From NCBI RefSeq assembly GCF_017349295.1, contig NZ_JAFMPK010000018.1, positions 1 through 51,403 on the forward strand: a stretch of DNA of 51,403 nt, written 5' to 3'. Each line of letters begins with the position of its first letter. The stretch's first letter is position 1. Origin of the DNA: Myceligenerans salitolerans (GTDB taxonomy: Bacteria; Actinomycetota; Actinomycetes; Actinomycetales; Cellulomonadaceae). Below are positions 42,766 through 49,835 of the stretch, one piece after another. The translations under genes and the position numbers were made by a program. The notes under the pieces are model-generated. The model saw nothing but the letters and a program-made list of their open reading frames with translations. It was not told the origin of the DNA and did not search any database.

Positions 42766-43257
42766 GTGAGCTCGCTCGAGCAGATGTACCAGCAGGTGAT
42801 CCTGGATCACGCGAAGCATCCCGTGGGCCGGGGCCTGGTCGCGGTGGACGCCGACCACCTGCACGGGGAGTCGCACCAGGTGAACCCCACCTGCGGCGAC
42901 GAGGTGACACTGCGGGTCGACGTCCTGCCCGGCGTCGACGGCGGGCCCGCCCGGGTGGCCGGCGTGTCCTGGGAAGGACAGGGCTGCTCCATCTCGCAGG
43001 CGTCCGTCTCCGTGATGACGGAGCTGGTCAGCGACCAGCCGCTGGACGAGGTGGCGCGCCTCGACGCGCTGTTCCACGACCTGATGGGCTCGCGCGGCAA
43101 GGGGCTCGACGACGAGGGCGTCGAGGACGACCTCGGCGACGCCACCGCCTTCACCGGGGTCTCCAAGTACCCCGCCCGGATCAAGTGCGCGCTGCTCGGC
43201 TGGGCCGCGCTCAAGGACTCGCTGGTGCGCAGCGGCGCGTCGGCCACCAACGACTGA
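42766..43257 (+). CDS. sufU: SufU sulfur-acceptor protein
   Basis: A 163-residue zinc-binding IscU-like protein that accepts persulfide sulfur from SufS. Ligand cysteines are in NPTCGDEV, GQGCSISQAS and ARIKCALLGW. It contains the SufU-specific insertion between the second and third Cys (DLMGSRGKGLDDEGVEDDLGD region). GTG start with ggaagga upstream. A TAGGCT -10-like hexamer at 42732-42737 may provide an internal promoter. Confidence 0.95.
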   Translation: MSSLEQMYQQVILDHAKHPVGRGLVAVDADHLHGESHQVNPTCGDEVTLRVDVLPGVDGGPARVAGVSWEGQGCSISQASVSVMTELVSDQPLDEVARLDALFHDLMGSRGKGLDDEGVEDDLGDATAFTGVSKYPARIKCALLGWAALKDSLVRSGASATND

Positions 43258-43267
43258 GGTGACAGAC

Positions 43268-43672
43268 ATGACCGAGGGAACCACGACCGACGTCGGCCAG
43301 GAAGCGCCCGAGGCGCCCACGACGGAGGCTCCCACCACCGAGGCGGCGGCCGCAGCCGGCACGCCCGCGAACGTCGCCGACGTCGAGGAGGCGCTGCGCG
43401 ACGTGATCGACCCGGAACTGGGCATCAACGTCGTCGACCTGGGCCTCATCTACGGCGTGCAGATCGACCAGAACAGCTTCGCCACGATCGACATGACGCT
43501 CACGTCCGCGGCCTGCCCGCTCACCGACGTGATCGAGGACCAGTCCGCCCAGGCCCTGGAGGGCATCGTGACCGGCCACCGCATCAACTGGGTGTGGATG
43601 CCGCCGTGGGGCCCGGAGAAGATCACGGACGAGGGCAAGGAGCAGCTGCGGATGCTGGGGTTCAACGTCTGA
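43268..43672 (+). CDS. sufT: SufT-like MIP18 family (DUF59) protein
   Basis: A 134-residue Fe-S maturation factor. A disordered Thr/Glu/Ala-rich head of ~38 residues precedes the DUF59 core: VEEALRDVIDPELGINVVDLGLIY, then SAACPLTDVIEDQ with the conserved Cys. The ATG at 43268 has gaggtg at good spacing; a GTG at 43259 is less likely. Last gene of the suf operon. Confidence 0.93.
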   Translation: MTEGTTTDVGQEAPEAPTTEAPTTEAAAAAGTPANVADVEEALRDVIDPELGINVVDLGLIYGVQIDQNSFATIDMTLTSAACPLTDVIEDQSAQALEGIVTGHRINWVWMPPWGPEKITDEGKEQLRMLGFNV

Positions 43673-43675
43673 GCT

Positions 43676-45469
43676 TCACCCGGGTTTCGGGCTGGTCGGC
43701 TGACCAGGCCGGATGCGGGATGACCTGCGACAACGCTTTCGGGCGTGCGGGACGGTGGTGGACAGGGATGACCTTCTGAGGCCATCCGTTGCCCCACAGT
43801 TCCCCCACGGGATCCGAGGCGTTCTCGCAGGTGGAGGCTCAGTTCGCGGAAGTGTGCGGTGCGTCGTTCCCCCACAGGGAGCCGGTGGGACACCTGTCGG
43901 GTGGAGAGGACCACCCATGGCAGGCAAACCGGGCAAGCGCGTCTTCGGTGAGGTGGAGAAGCGCAAGAACGCCAAGACCGGCCAGGTCACGGGCTGGAGG
44001 GCCCGGTATGTCGGGCCGGACACGGAGCGACACCACCAGACGTGGACGTTCTGTTGGAGGTGCTGGATCGACGTTGAGCCGGGTATCGGTAAGACCACTG
44101 GGGACAGTCCGAGAAGCCAGGAGAGTTCCCGGCGGGCCGCTCCCGGTCTGCCGGCCAGGGCTCCGGCGGCCAGCGGCGCGTACGGGACGAACGCGGTCCC
44201 CGTTCTGGTGCAGTGGTCGAACATCGCCCAGTCTGGCTCGTGGCGGTTGAACTTGTTCTGGACGGCTGTGATCGGCGCGATCCGTCGTGCTGCCTCGAGC
44301 TGGATGGTGGTGACCTTGGACAGGCCGATGTGCCGGAGTTTGCCCTCGTCGCGGAGCGCGGCGAGTTCGCCGACCTGGTCCTCGAGCGGCACCTTGGAAT
44401 CAACGCGATGGAGGTAGTACAGGTCGATCCGGTCCACCGCGAGGCGTCGCAGGCTCATCTCCACGCACTGCCGCAGGTACTCCGGCCGTCCCACGGGTGC
44501 CCACCTGTTGGGTCCTTGTCGTGTCATGCCGCCCTTGGTGGCGATGACCAGGTGGTCGGGGTAGGGGTGCAGTGCCTTGCGGATGAGGTGTTCGACGGTC
44601 TCGGGACCGTAGGCGTCGGCGGTGTCGAGATGGTTGACGCCCAGGTCGACGGCGCGGCGCAGCACCTGCTTCGCCGCGTTGATGTCGGCGGGGTGGTACC
44701 AATGCCCGGGGCCGGTGAGTTGCATGGTGCCGTACCCGATCCGATGCACGGGCAGGTCCCCGCCGAGGAGGAACGTTCCGGAGGCTGCCGCGGGGCTGGC
44801 AGCATCGAGCGTGGTAGCGGTCATGCCGCTGTGTCTTCTTCGTGGGGCGGCCAGGGCGTCATGGACGTGCCGGTGGGCCAGGGCGGTGACCGCGTTGGCG
44901 CTGAGGTGAGTGGTGTCGATGGCGTGGACGACGGCGCCGGTGGCCGCGAGGTGTTCGGCGGCTTCCTTGTGCCAGGTGGCTTCGTCGCGGCTGGAGGTGT
45001 GCTGATCCTGGTAGCGGTTGTGCGTCCCGCGCCGGGTCAGGCGGCGGCGGATGACGTCGTCGTCCGCGGTGAGGCTCAGGAGCAGGTCAGGCGTGCGGGC
45101 CTGCTCGTTCAGCGCCCACAACAGGTCGGGGTCGACGCCGTCGAGACGCTGCATGACCAGGCCGGAGGCGACATACCGGTCCGTGATCACGATGGCACCT
45201 GCGGCGAGGCGTGGTTCGATCTCGTGCGCCAGGTGGTGGTACCGGTCGGCGGCGTACAGGCACGCGAGCGTCAGGCCGTCAGCGGCGTTCGTCATCCCGC
45301 GCGCCAGCGTCCCGATCGGCCCGTCCGAGGGCTCCGCGGTGCGGTGGACAGCGTGCCCGTCCTGGCCCAGCTGGATCGTCAGCGCGCGAGTCAGGGTCGA
45401 CTTCCCGACGCCGGAGGGCCCATCGACCGCGATGAACATCCCACCGCTCGCGGGCGGTGTGGTGGTCAT
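43676..45469 (-). CDS. Thymidylate kinase-aldo/keto reductase fusion with aberrant C-terminal tail
   Basis: A 597-codon open frame in three parts. Residues 1-~212 are a thymidylate-kinase-like P-loop enzyme: GPSGVGKST at 17-25, DRY at 97-99, and an Arg-rich lid RRRLTRRGTHNR. Residues 216-~474 are an aldo/keto reductase with HLDTADAYG (Asp, Tyr), VIATKGG (Lys) and YYLHRVD (His), ending abruptly after PIPGSTSIQHLQQN. Residues ~475-597 are translated antisense of the integrase remnant, so not a natural domain. There is no stop between the first two parts, but Met216 (base 44824) could start a separate reductase. The start overlaps the exonuclease stop (ATGA). Housekeeping tmk is normally elsewhere, so this is an accessory enzyme. 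Confidence 0.75.
   Translation of the reverse strand: MTTTPPASGGMFIAVDGPSGVGKSTLTRALTIQLGQDGHAVHRTAEPSDGPIGTLARGMTNAADGLTLACLYAADRYHHLAHEIEPRLAAGAIVITDRYVASGLVMQRLDGVDPDLLWALNEQARTPDLLLSLTADDDVIRRRLTRRGTHNRYQDQHTSSRDEATWHKEAAEHLAATGAVVHAIDTTHLSANAVTALAHRHVHDALAAPRRRHSGMTATTLDAASPAAASGTFLLGGDLPVHRIGYGTMQLTGPGHWYHPADINAAKQVLRRAVDLGVNHLDTADAYGPETVEHLIRKALHPYPDHLVIATKGGMTRQGPNRWAPVGRPEYLRQCVEMSLRRLAVDRIDLYYLHRVDSKVPLEDQVGELAALRDEGKLRHIGLSKVTTIQLEAARRIAPITAVQNKFNRHEPDWAMFDHCTRTGTAFVPYAPLAAGALAGRPGAARRELSWLLGLSPVVLPIPGSTSIQHLQQNVHVWWCRSVSGPTYRALQPVTWPVLAFLRFSTSPKTRLPGLPAMGGPLHPTGVPPAPCGGTTHRTLPRTEPPPARTPRIPWGNCGATDGLRRSSLSTTVPHARKRCRRSSRIRPGQPTSPKPG
43689..43710 (+). terminator. Weak hairpin after the suf operon
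   Basis: ctggtc (43692-43697), a 4-base loop and gaccag (43702-43707) form a 6-bp stem, extended by two further pairs across a mismatch, 20 bases after the sufT stop. It is a modest terminator candidate; no better one is seen before the integrase remnant. Confidence 0.4.
43917..44051 (+). pseudogene. Tyrosine integrase remnant (N-terminal arm domain only)
   Basis: From ATG 43917, preceded by gtggagagga, the 45 residues MAGKPGKRVFGEVEKR... GWRARYVGPD ... HHQTWTF have the look of the arm-type DNA-binding N-terminus of actinobacterial phage/ICE tyrosine recombinases: basic start, F-G-x-V-E, and an ARYVGPD strand. After TWTF the frame runs into DNA that is antisense to an aldo/keto reductase, so the core-binding and catalytic domains are gone. 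It probably marks the left edge of an integrated element next to the suf operon. The 240 bases between sufT and this ATG hold nothing else I recognise. The family call rests on motif resemblance only. Confidence 0.6.
44051..44824 (-). other. Aldo/keto reductase domain, truncated at C-terminus
   Basis: This is the reductase part of the preceding open frame, listed separately because it may be translated from its own ATG at 44824. The N-terminus TFLLGGDLPVHRIGYGTMQL is a complete family beginning and the catalytic Asp, Tyr, Lys and His are all present. The last barrel segment and C-terminal helices that normally follow PIPGSTS are missing, and the sequence passes straight into integrase-derived DNA. 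The C-terminal loop contributes to substrate and cofactor binding in this family, so activity is doubtful. Confidence 0.7.
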
Positions 45470-46107
45470 GGCAGGTCGAACAGGGTTGGGTCGGACGCCG
45501 CAGGTCTGACGGCGGCCGCAGAAGCTGCACCCAGCCCAGCGGCAAGGCCGAACTGGCGCAGCTCCTGGAGCATCGCGCCTTCACCCACGTCGCTGCCTGC
45601 GACGAGGTCCACGAACAGCCGGGCCGTCACCAGTGCGTCGTAGCCTGCGCGGTGGGGTCGCAGGCCGCCAGGAAGGTCGGTGTCGAGACGCCGGTGCCGC
45701 ACCAGGGCGCCGAGCCGGTAGCTGGGCAGACTCCAGGCGCGGCGCGCGAGCTTGAGCGTGTCGAACGCTTCGACCGGCTTCCAGCCGGGCAGGGAGCGGG
45801 TCAGGACGTCGAGGTCGACGTGGACGTTGTGCCCGACCGGGACCGCGTCGCCGAGAGCCGCAAGAACGTCGTCGGCCACCTCGGCGATGGTCGGGGAGCC
45901 GGCGACGTCATCGTTGCTGATGCCGTGGATGTTGCGAGCCTGCCACTGGATCGGGTGAGGCGGGCGTACGAGCCAGGAGCGCGGCTGGCCGATCCGGCCG
46001 TGCCGGATCGGAACGGCGGCGAGTTCGACGAGGTCGGGTGGCCGGTAGCCGTTGCCTTCGACGTCGACGACGACATAGTTGAGCTCATCCCAGCGGCCGG
46101 TGGTCAT
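45466..46107 (-). CDS. DEDDh 3'-5' exonuclease (RNase T/DNA Pol III epsilon-like)
   Basis: A 213-residue single-domain exonuclease. Exo I is VVVDVEGNG (Asp15, Glu17), exo II is VGHNVHVDLDVL (Asp98) and exo III is HRAGYDAL (His152, Asp157), giving the complete DEDDh metal-binding set. The C-terminal ~35 residues are Ala/Gly-rich. The ATG overlaps the radical SAM stop and its own stop overlaps the kinase start, both as ATGA, so all three are translationally coupled. In this setting it may act on a nucleotide or small nucleic-acid substrate rather than in replication (inference). Confidence 0.88.
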   Translation of the reverse strand: MTTGRWDELNYVVVDVEGNGYRPPDLVELAAVPIRHGRIGQPRSWLVRPPHPIQWQARNIHGISNDDVAGSPTIAEVADDVLAALGDAVPVGHNVHVDLDVLTRSLPGWKPVEAFDTLKLARRAWSLPSYRLGALVRHRRLDTDLPGGLRPHRAGYDALVTARLFVDLVAGSDVGEGAMLQELRQFGLAAGLGAASAAAVRPAASDPTLFDLP

Positions 46108-47276
46108 GACGGGTCCTCCTGGTCCGACGGCGTGGTCGAGTCCCAACCGAGGTCGGCGCGGCCGTGCAAGCGGTGCTTGTGCGGGTGGCGCTGGTCGTGG
46201 ATTTGGAAGCCGAGGCCGTGCTGGAGGAAGTAGCGGGGCTGCTCGTCCAGGCCGGCCACGACGGCGGCACGTTCGGTGATCTCCACGATCTCGACATCCT
46301 CCCTGCCCGGGAGCCGTTGCGCGAGGTCGTGAATGTCGTCAGAGGCCGGGACGTGGTGAGCGTCGGCACAGATCTTGAGTTGCTTGGCCGGGCAGATGTC
46401 GCACAGTTCCCGGATACCGTAGTGCCCGTTGTAGTCGGCCTCCTGGTGGGCGAAGGACACCGAGCAGGACGTCTTGCGGAACAACGGTCCGCCCGCGCCG
46501 TCGGCGAACGCATCCAGGATGCGCCGCTCGAGGGTCTCGGGCACGATCTTGCGCCGGGCCGTGTCGCTGTAGGGCTCGGGCAGATCGTTGGCCTTGTAGT
46601 AGTCGGCGATTTCGCCCCGGTAGAACAGCCCGGTGAACACCGTCGCGTGCGCGTGCCGGGACAGCTCGACTGCCTTGCCCAGGTGTTCGGGGGTGTCGTT
46701 CACGCCGGGTACGAGCGGGCGCCAGTACAGGATGACTCGGTACCGGTCGGCATGCTCGAACGCCGTCTTCAAGGACGCCTCGGCGATCGAGGACTTGACC
46801 GGCTCGATCCGCTCGTCGGCGATCCCCGAGTAGGTGATCAGGAGCGTCAGCCGGATGTGCCGTAGCCGGTTGAGCCGGGCGCAGTCCTCAGCGTCGATCC
46901 GGTAGCGGGTGATGACCAGGACGTGGTTGGTCAGCCCGAGTGTGTCCAGTGCTTCCAGCACCGTGAACAGGTGCTCCTTGACCCGGGGCAGGAACGGGTC
47001 GGTGGCGCGGTTGAAGATCTGGATCGGGGTCTTGTGCGGCTGGAAGTAGGGGTGGGAGATAAGTTCCCGGACGGCGTCGTCGTCGGACATCAGGGCACGC
47101 GGCTGGGTCATGTCCCACACGCCGTAGGTGTGCCGGATGCAGTACGCGCAGTCCAGCGGGCAGCCCTGGATGTGGTTCAGCGACAGGCCGGACTTGCGGT
47201 ACTCGACCACCTCACGAGCACGTTCGGGCAGCCGGGCGATCTGTTCACGAGACAAGAGCGGAACAGTGACGGGCAC
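46104..47276 (-). CDS. Radical SAM enzyme, SPL-like, with auxiliary Cys cluster
   Basis: A 390-residue enzyme. Cys39, Cys43 and Cys46 in GCPLDCAYC form the CX3CX2C motif that binds the SAM [4Fe-4S] cluster. The following barrel (IQIFNRATDPFLP, VLVITRYRID, LTLLITYSGIADERIEP, LYWRPLVPGVND) resembles spore photoproduct lyase-type proteins. The C-terminal part adds Cys271, Cys292, Cys295 and Cys303 (LCDIC...KIC), which could bind an auxiliary Fe-S cluster as in SPASM/twitch enzymes. The GTG at 47276 has ggggagg 6 bases upstream, better than the longer in-frame start at 47336. It is the first gene of a coupled operon and divergent from an HTH-TPR regulator. The reaction is unknown. Confidence 0.88.
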   Translation of the reverse strand: MPVTVPLLSREQIARLPERAREVVEYRKSGLSLNHIQGCPLDCAYCIRHTYGVWDMTQPRALMSDDDAVRELISHPYFQPHKTPIQIFNRATDPFLPRVKEHLFTVLEALDTLGLTNHVLVITRYRIDAEDCARLNRLRHIRLTLLITYSGIADERIEPVKSSIAEASLKTAFEHADRYRVILYWRPLVPGVNDTPEHLGKAVELSRHAHATVFTGLFYRGEIADYYKANDLPEPYSDTARRKIVPETLERRILDAFADGAGGPLFRKTSCSVSFAHQEADYNGHYGIRELCDICPAKQLKICADAHHVPASDDIHDLAQRLPGREDVEIVEITERAAVVAGLDEQPRYFLQHGLGFQIHDQRHPHKHRLHGRADLGWDSTTPSDQEDPS

Positions 47277-47392
47277 GGGCGCCTCCCCAAGGACGTGGAT
47301 TCCACCGCGCCGACCAGGCCGGCGGCGCACCCCCACTGTCTGTCACCCACCGCCTTGTGCTGGAGGGCATTCTGGGCGGCAGAGTCCGGCAA

Positions 47393-47454
47393 TCTGGAGT
47401 GACCTCGCACACACCGAGGCACGGCTCACTACCCTGAACGGGCGGCACTCCAGA
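47393..47454. promoter_or_regulatory. Long-range 9-bp inverted repeat flanking the regulator promoter
   Basis: TCTGGAGTG (47393-47401) and CACTCCAGA (47446-47454) are exact inverted copies separated by 44 bp. Between them lies a TACCCT -10-like hexamer (47430-47435). Two operator half-sites around a promoter, bound by the HTH-TPR regulator immediately downstream, is the simplest reading; an RNA hairpin is an alternative. Confidence 0.5.
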
Positions 47455-47482
47455 GGGACCACGAACGTCGGCGGAGGACGTC

Positions 47483-48784
47483 ATGGCCAACGACCACTTG
47501 CGACAGCGACGCGAATCCACGCCCTCGCCTTCGGGCAGCGGTCTGCCGATGTCGCGCAGAGAGCTGGCCGAGGCGGTCAACCAGTACCTCTGGCGCACCA
47601 CAGGCAAGGAGGTCCACCTCGATGTCGACACCCTCCGCCGCTACGAGAACGGACAGCCCCGCTGGCCAGGGGCGGACTACCGGGACGGGCTACGCGCGGT
47701 GCTCGGCGTGGGATCCGACGCCGACCTCGGGTTCCACCCGACCCGGCGCGGTCGGACCGCGGCACCGACGCACGATGTGGGAGCGTGGATCGCCACCTGG
47801 GCCCACAAGGATGCAGTGGCCAGCGCCGACTCCGAGATCCCGGCCACGGCGATCGATCTCTTGTGCCGCGCCGTGTTGTCCTACCCTCCTGCCGAGGGCG
47901 GACTCGATCGGCTGGAGCGAGCCAGGCCAGCCGTCGCCGGCGCCTTCGCGTCGTACCAGGCCGGCAGCTTCGAAGCGGCGGCGCTAAGGGCGTCCAAGGC
48001 TCTTGCCGCTCTGCGATCGGCGGAACACGGCCGCGCAACCACCGATGCCAGGGTGCGGGCGCTGGCGTACCAGGTCGCCGCGATCGTGCTGTCGAAGGCG
48101 GGCCGGACCGACATCGCGTGGATCGCCGCGGACCGAGGAGTCGCAGCGGCCGAGGCGAGCAACGACGCATGCCTGCGCCTGTCACTACTGCGTACAGCCG
48201 CGTTCTCGATGGCCGCCGCCGGTCACAGGGGCGACGCGCTGGTCACGATCAAGACCGCCACCAGAGAATTCCAGGGGCGCATGTCCAGGACCATGACGTC
48301 GGCAGCCGTCTACGGCACGATCCTGCTGACGGGCGCGGTCCTGCTGGCCGGAGCCGGCGACCAGAAGGCTGCCGCGACCTACCTCGACGAAGCACAGCGG
48401 GCCGCCATGGTCACCGATACCGATCGCAACGACCTGTGGACCGCGTTCGGCCCCACCAACGTCGCGATCCACCGGGCCAACGTCGCGGCCGCTGCCGGTG
48501 ACATGGACACCGTCCTGGCCGTCGGCGGCCCCCTCCGGGTCGAACACCTGCCCGCAGAACGGCGCGTGCGGCTGCACCTGGACGTCGCGCGCGCCAGCCT
48601 CGCCGCCGGGGATCATGGGGATGCCCTCGCCACGCTCGTTCGCGCCGAGGCTGCCGCGCCTTCGCAGGTGCGGCACCATCACATCACCAAAGACGTCGTG
48701 ACCTCGTTGATCACGGAGGCTGTTCGGCGACCCGGTCCGGAACTGACCCGCCTCGCCGGCCTGGTCGGCGTCCCCACCACCTAA
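47483..48784 (+). CDS. XRE-type HTH regulator with TPR-like C-terminus
   Basis: A 433-residue protein. The N-terminal ~75 residues form a helix-turn-helix (MSRRELAEAVNQYLWR, DVDTLRRYENGQPRWPG). The remainder is a solenoid of helical pairs (AFASYQAGSFEAAALRASKAL, RTAAFSMAAAGHRGDALVTI, ARASLAAGDHGDALATLVRAE) typical of TPR regulators that bind small peptides or metabolites. It is divergent from the radical SAM operon and upstream of the peptide/synthetase genes, so it is the likely pathway regulator. It may sense the peptide product (inference). It ends 6 bases before the convergent YdcF-like gene. Confidence 0.88.
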   Translation: MANDHLRQRRESTPSPSGSGLPMSRRELAEAVNQYLWRTTGKEVHLDVDTLRRYENGQPRWPGADYRDGLRAVLGVGSDADLGFHPTRRGRTAAPTHDVGAWIATWAHKDAVASADSEIPATAIDLLCRAVLSYPPAEGGLDRLERARPAVAGAFASYQAGSFEAAALRASKALAALRSAEHGRATTDARVRALAYQVAAIVLSKAGRTDIAWIAADRGVAAAEASNDACLRLSLLRTAAFSMAAAGHRGDALVTIKTATREFQGRMSRTMTSAAVYGTILLTGAVLLAGAGDQKAAATYLDEAQRAAMVTDTDRNDLWTAFGPTNVAIHRANVAAAAGDMDTVLAVGGPLRVEHLPAERRVRLHLDVARASLAAGDHGDALATLVRAEAAAPSQVRHHHITKDVVTSLITEAVRRPGPELTRLAGLVGVPTT

Positions 48785-48790
48785 GGACGG

Positions 48791-49453
48791 TCAGGACTCA
48801 CCGGCTTCTGCGATCAGTCGCTTGGTGTACCCGGCCTCCACGAGTCGCTCGTACGCGCCGTGGACGTCGTCGGGCACCTCGACCGGCACGGCGAACCCGG
48901 CGTCTGCGTACGCCCACAGCCGCTGTGTGTCTCCGACGAGCATGTTCAGCACCCGCTGCTCATCCCCGATGGACGCGATGTAGTCCTCCAGCGCCAACCA
49001 CCGGGCAGAACACACCACCTCCAGCTCCGGCCACACCTTCCGGACCGTGGCCCACGCCCGCCGGCCTTGATAGGGGCGGCTGATGATCGTCGCCGACTTC
49101 GGATCCAGCCCGCGCCCCAGCAGCAGTTCGCGGGTGAACGTGAAGTTCTCGCTGGTGTTGGTCGCCTTCGTCTCCAGCACGATCGCCTCGGGCGGGACGC
49201 CGAGGGTTTCGGCTCGTTCGGCGAAGTGCACCGCCTCTCCCCGCGGGAACCGCTCCAGAGTCGTGGGGGCGTTCGCGCCGGTGAAGACGACCAAGGGGAA
49301 CCGGCCCTGGCGATACAGGTCGGCCGCGTGCTCGGCCACGCTGATGTCATGACCACCCAGCCCGATCGCGATATCGGTGGCACGGCGCTCGTCGGGCATC
49401 TGATGGAACTCCCACAGAACCTGGGCGTCCCGGATCACGCTCGCAGAAGGCAT
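48791..49453 (-). CDS. YdcF/DUF218-like protein
   Basis: A 220-residue soluble protein with DUF218 features: GLGGHDISVAEHAADLYRQG, LVVFTGANAPTT, VLETKATNTSENFTFTRELL and TIISRPYQGRRAW. No transmembrane helix or signal peptide is visible, so it resembles cytoplasmic YdcF rather than envelope SanA/ElyC proteins. E. coli YdcF binds SAM, which is suggestive beside a radical SAM enzyme but not proof of a role. The ATG at 49453 is chosen because earlier in-frame sequence is antisense to the peptide gene. It is divergent from the small peptide gene with a 162-bp gap. Confidence 0.82.
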   Translation of the reverse strand: MPSASVIRDAQVLWEFHQMPDERRATDIAIGLGGHDISVAEHAADLYRQGRFPLVVFTGANAPTTLERFPRGEAVHFAERAETLGVPPEAIVLETKATNTSENFTFTRELLLGRGLDPKSATIISRPYQGRRAWATVRKVWPELEVVCSARWLALEDYIASIGDEQRVLNMLVGDTQRLWAYADAGFAVPVEVPDDVHGAYERLVEAGYTKRLIAEAGES

Positions 49454-49563
49454 GGCCGCCAGTCTGGCACGGGGCAGAACCGGGCGAGTTGCTGTCCTCG
49501 GGAGCGGCAGATTGCCGGGTGGCCGGTCGCAGAATGCCCTCCTGCTCCCGGTCCGGCGAGGGT

Positions 49564-49597
49564 GGTGACGCCGTCGAACACGGTCGGCGGCGTCACC
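49564..49597 (+). promoter_or_regulatory. Hairpin just upstream of the peptide gene
   Basis: Arms ggtgacgccg (49564-49573) and cggcgtcacc (49588-49597) pair perfectly over 10 bp with a 14-base loop. The hairpin ends 18 bases before the peptide ATG and just before its ggaagg ribosome site. It is either an operator dyad or a leader hairpin affecting translation or mRNA stability. Confidence 0.6.
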
Positions 49598-49615
49598 GAA
49601 TGGAAGGCAGCCGAC

Positions 49616-49747
49616 ATGAAGACGATGAACGTGGACGAGTTCTTCACCGGCCCGATCACGGCGGGCGTGCCCGAGCTGCGGGACCAGGCCGGCCGCAAGA
49701 TGCCCGGCGCCGCCGACTCCGACAAGCAGGGCGACCTGTGCGGCTGA
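49616..49747 (+). CDS. 43-residue peptide, candidate RiPP precursor
   Basis: The frame begins MKTMNVDEFFTGPITAGVPE, continues with ELRDQAGRKMPGAADSD and ends KQGDLCG. ggaagg lies 8 bases before the ATG. The peptide has no hydrophobic membrane segment and no known domain. An N-terminal VDEFF-containing part could be a recognition leader and the acidic, Cys-containing C-terminus a core, but no cleavage site is evident. It sits directly upstream of an asparagine-synthetase-like gene, separated by a 17-bp-stem hairpin. High-output precursor followed by attenuated enzyme genes is a common RiPP layout. It lacks the lasso leader YxxP and the B1/B2 lasso genes. It could also be a small regulator or an unrelated short gene. 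Confidence 0.6.
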   Translation: MKTMNVDEFFTGPITAGVPELRDQAGRKMPGAADSDKQGDLCG

Positions 49748-49763
49748 CCCGCCGCCCCTGACC

Positions 49764-49807
49764 GCTCGCGGGGACCGGGCCGCCTGGAGCGCCCGGTCCC
49801 CGCGAGC
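49764..49807 (+). terminator. 17-bp perfect hairpin (attenuator) after the peptide gene
   Basis: Arms 49764-49780 (gctcgcggggaccgggc) and 49791-49807 (gcccggtccccgcgagc) pair perfectly around a 10-base loop, 17 bases after the peptide stop and 28 before the next start. There is no T-tract, so it may reduce rather than abolish read-through and protect the upstream short mRNA. Confidence 0.8.
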
Positions 49808-49835
49808 TCCCACTCGTTGTTCGCGGAGGCCCACG

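Noticed and set aside
43673-43916. tRNA gene or attachment site next to the integrase remnant
   Set aside because: I found no cloverleaf-like sequence or convincing direct repeat in this stretch; the matching repeat, if any, would lie outside the window.
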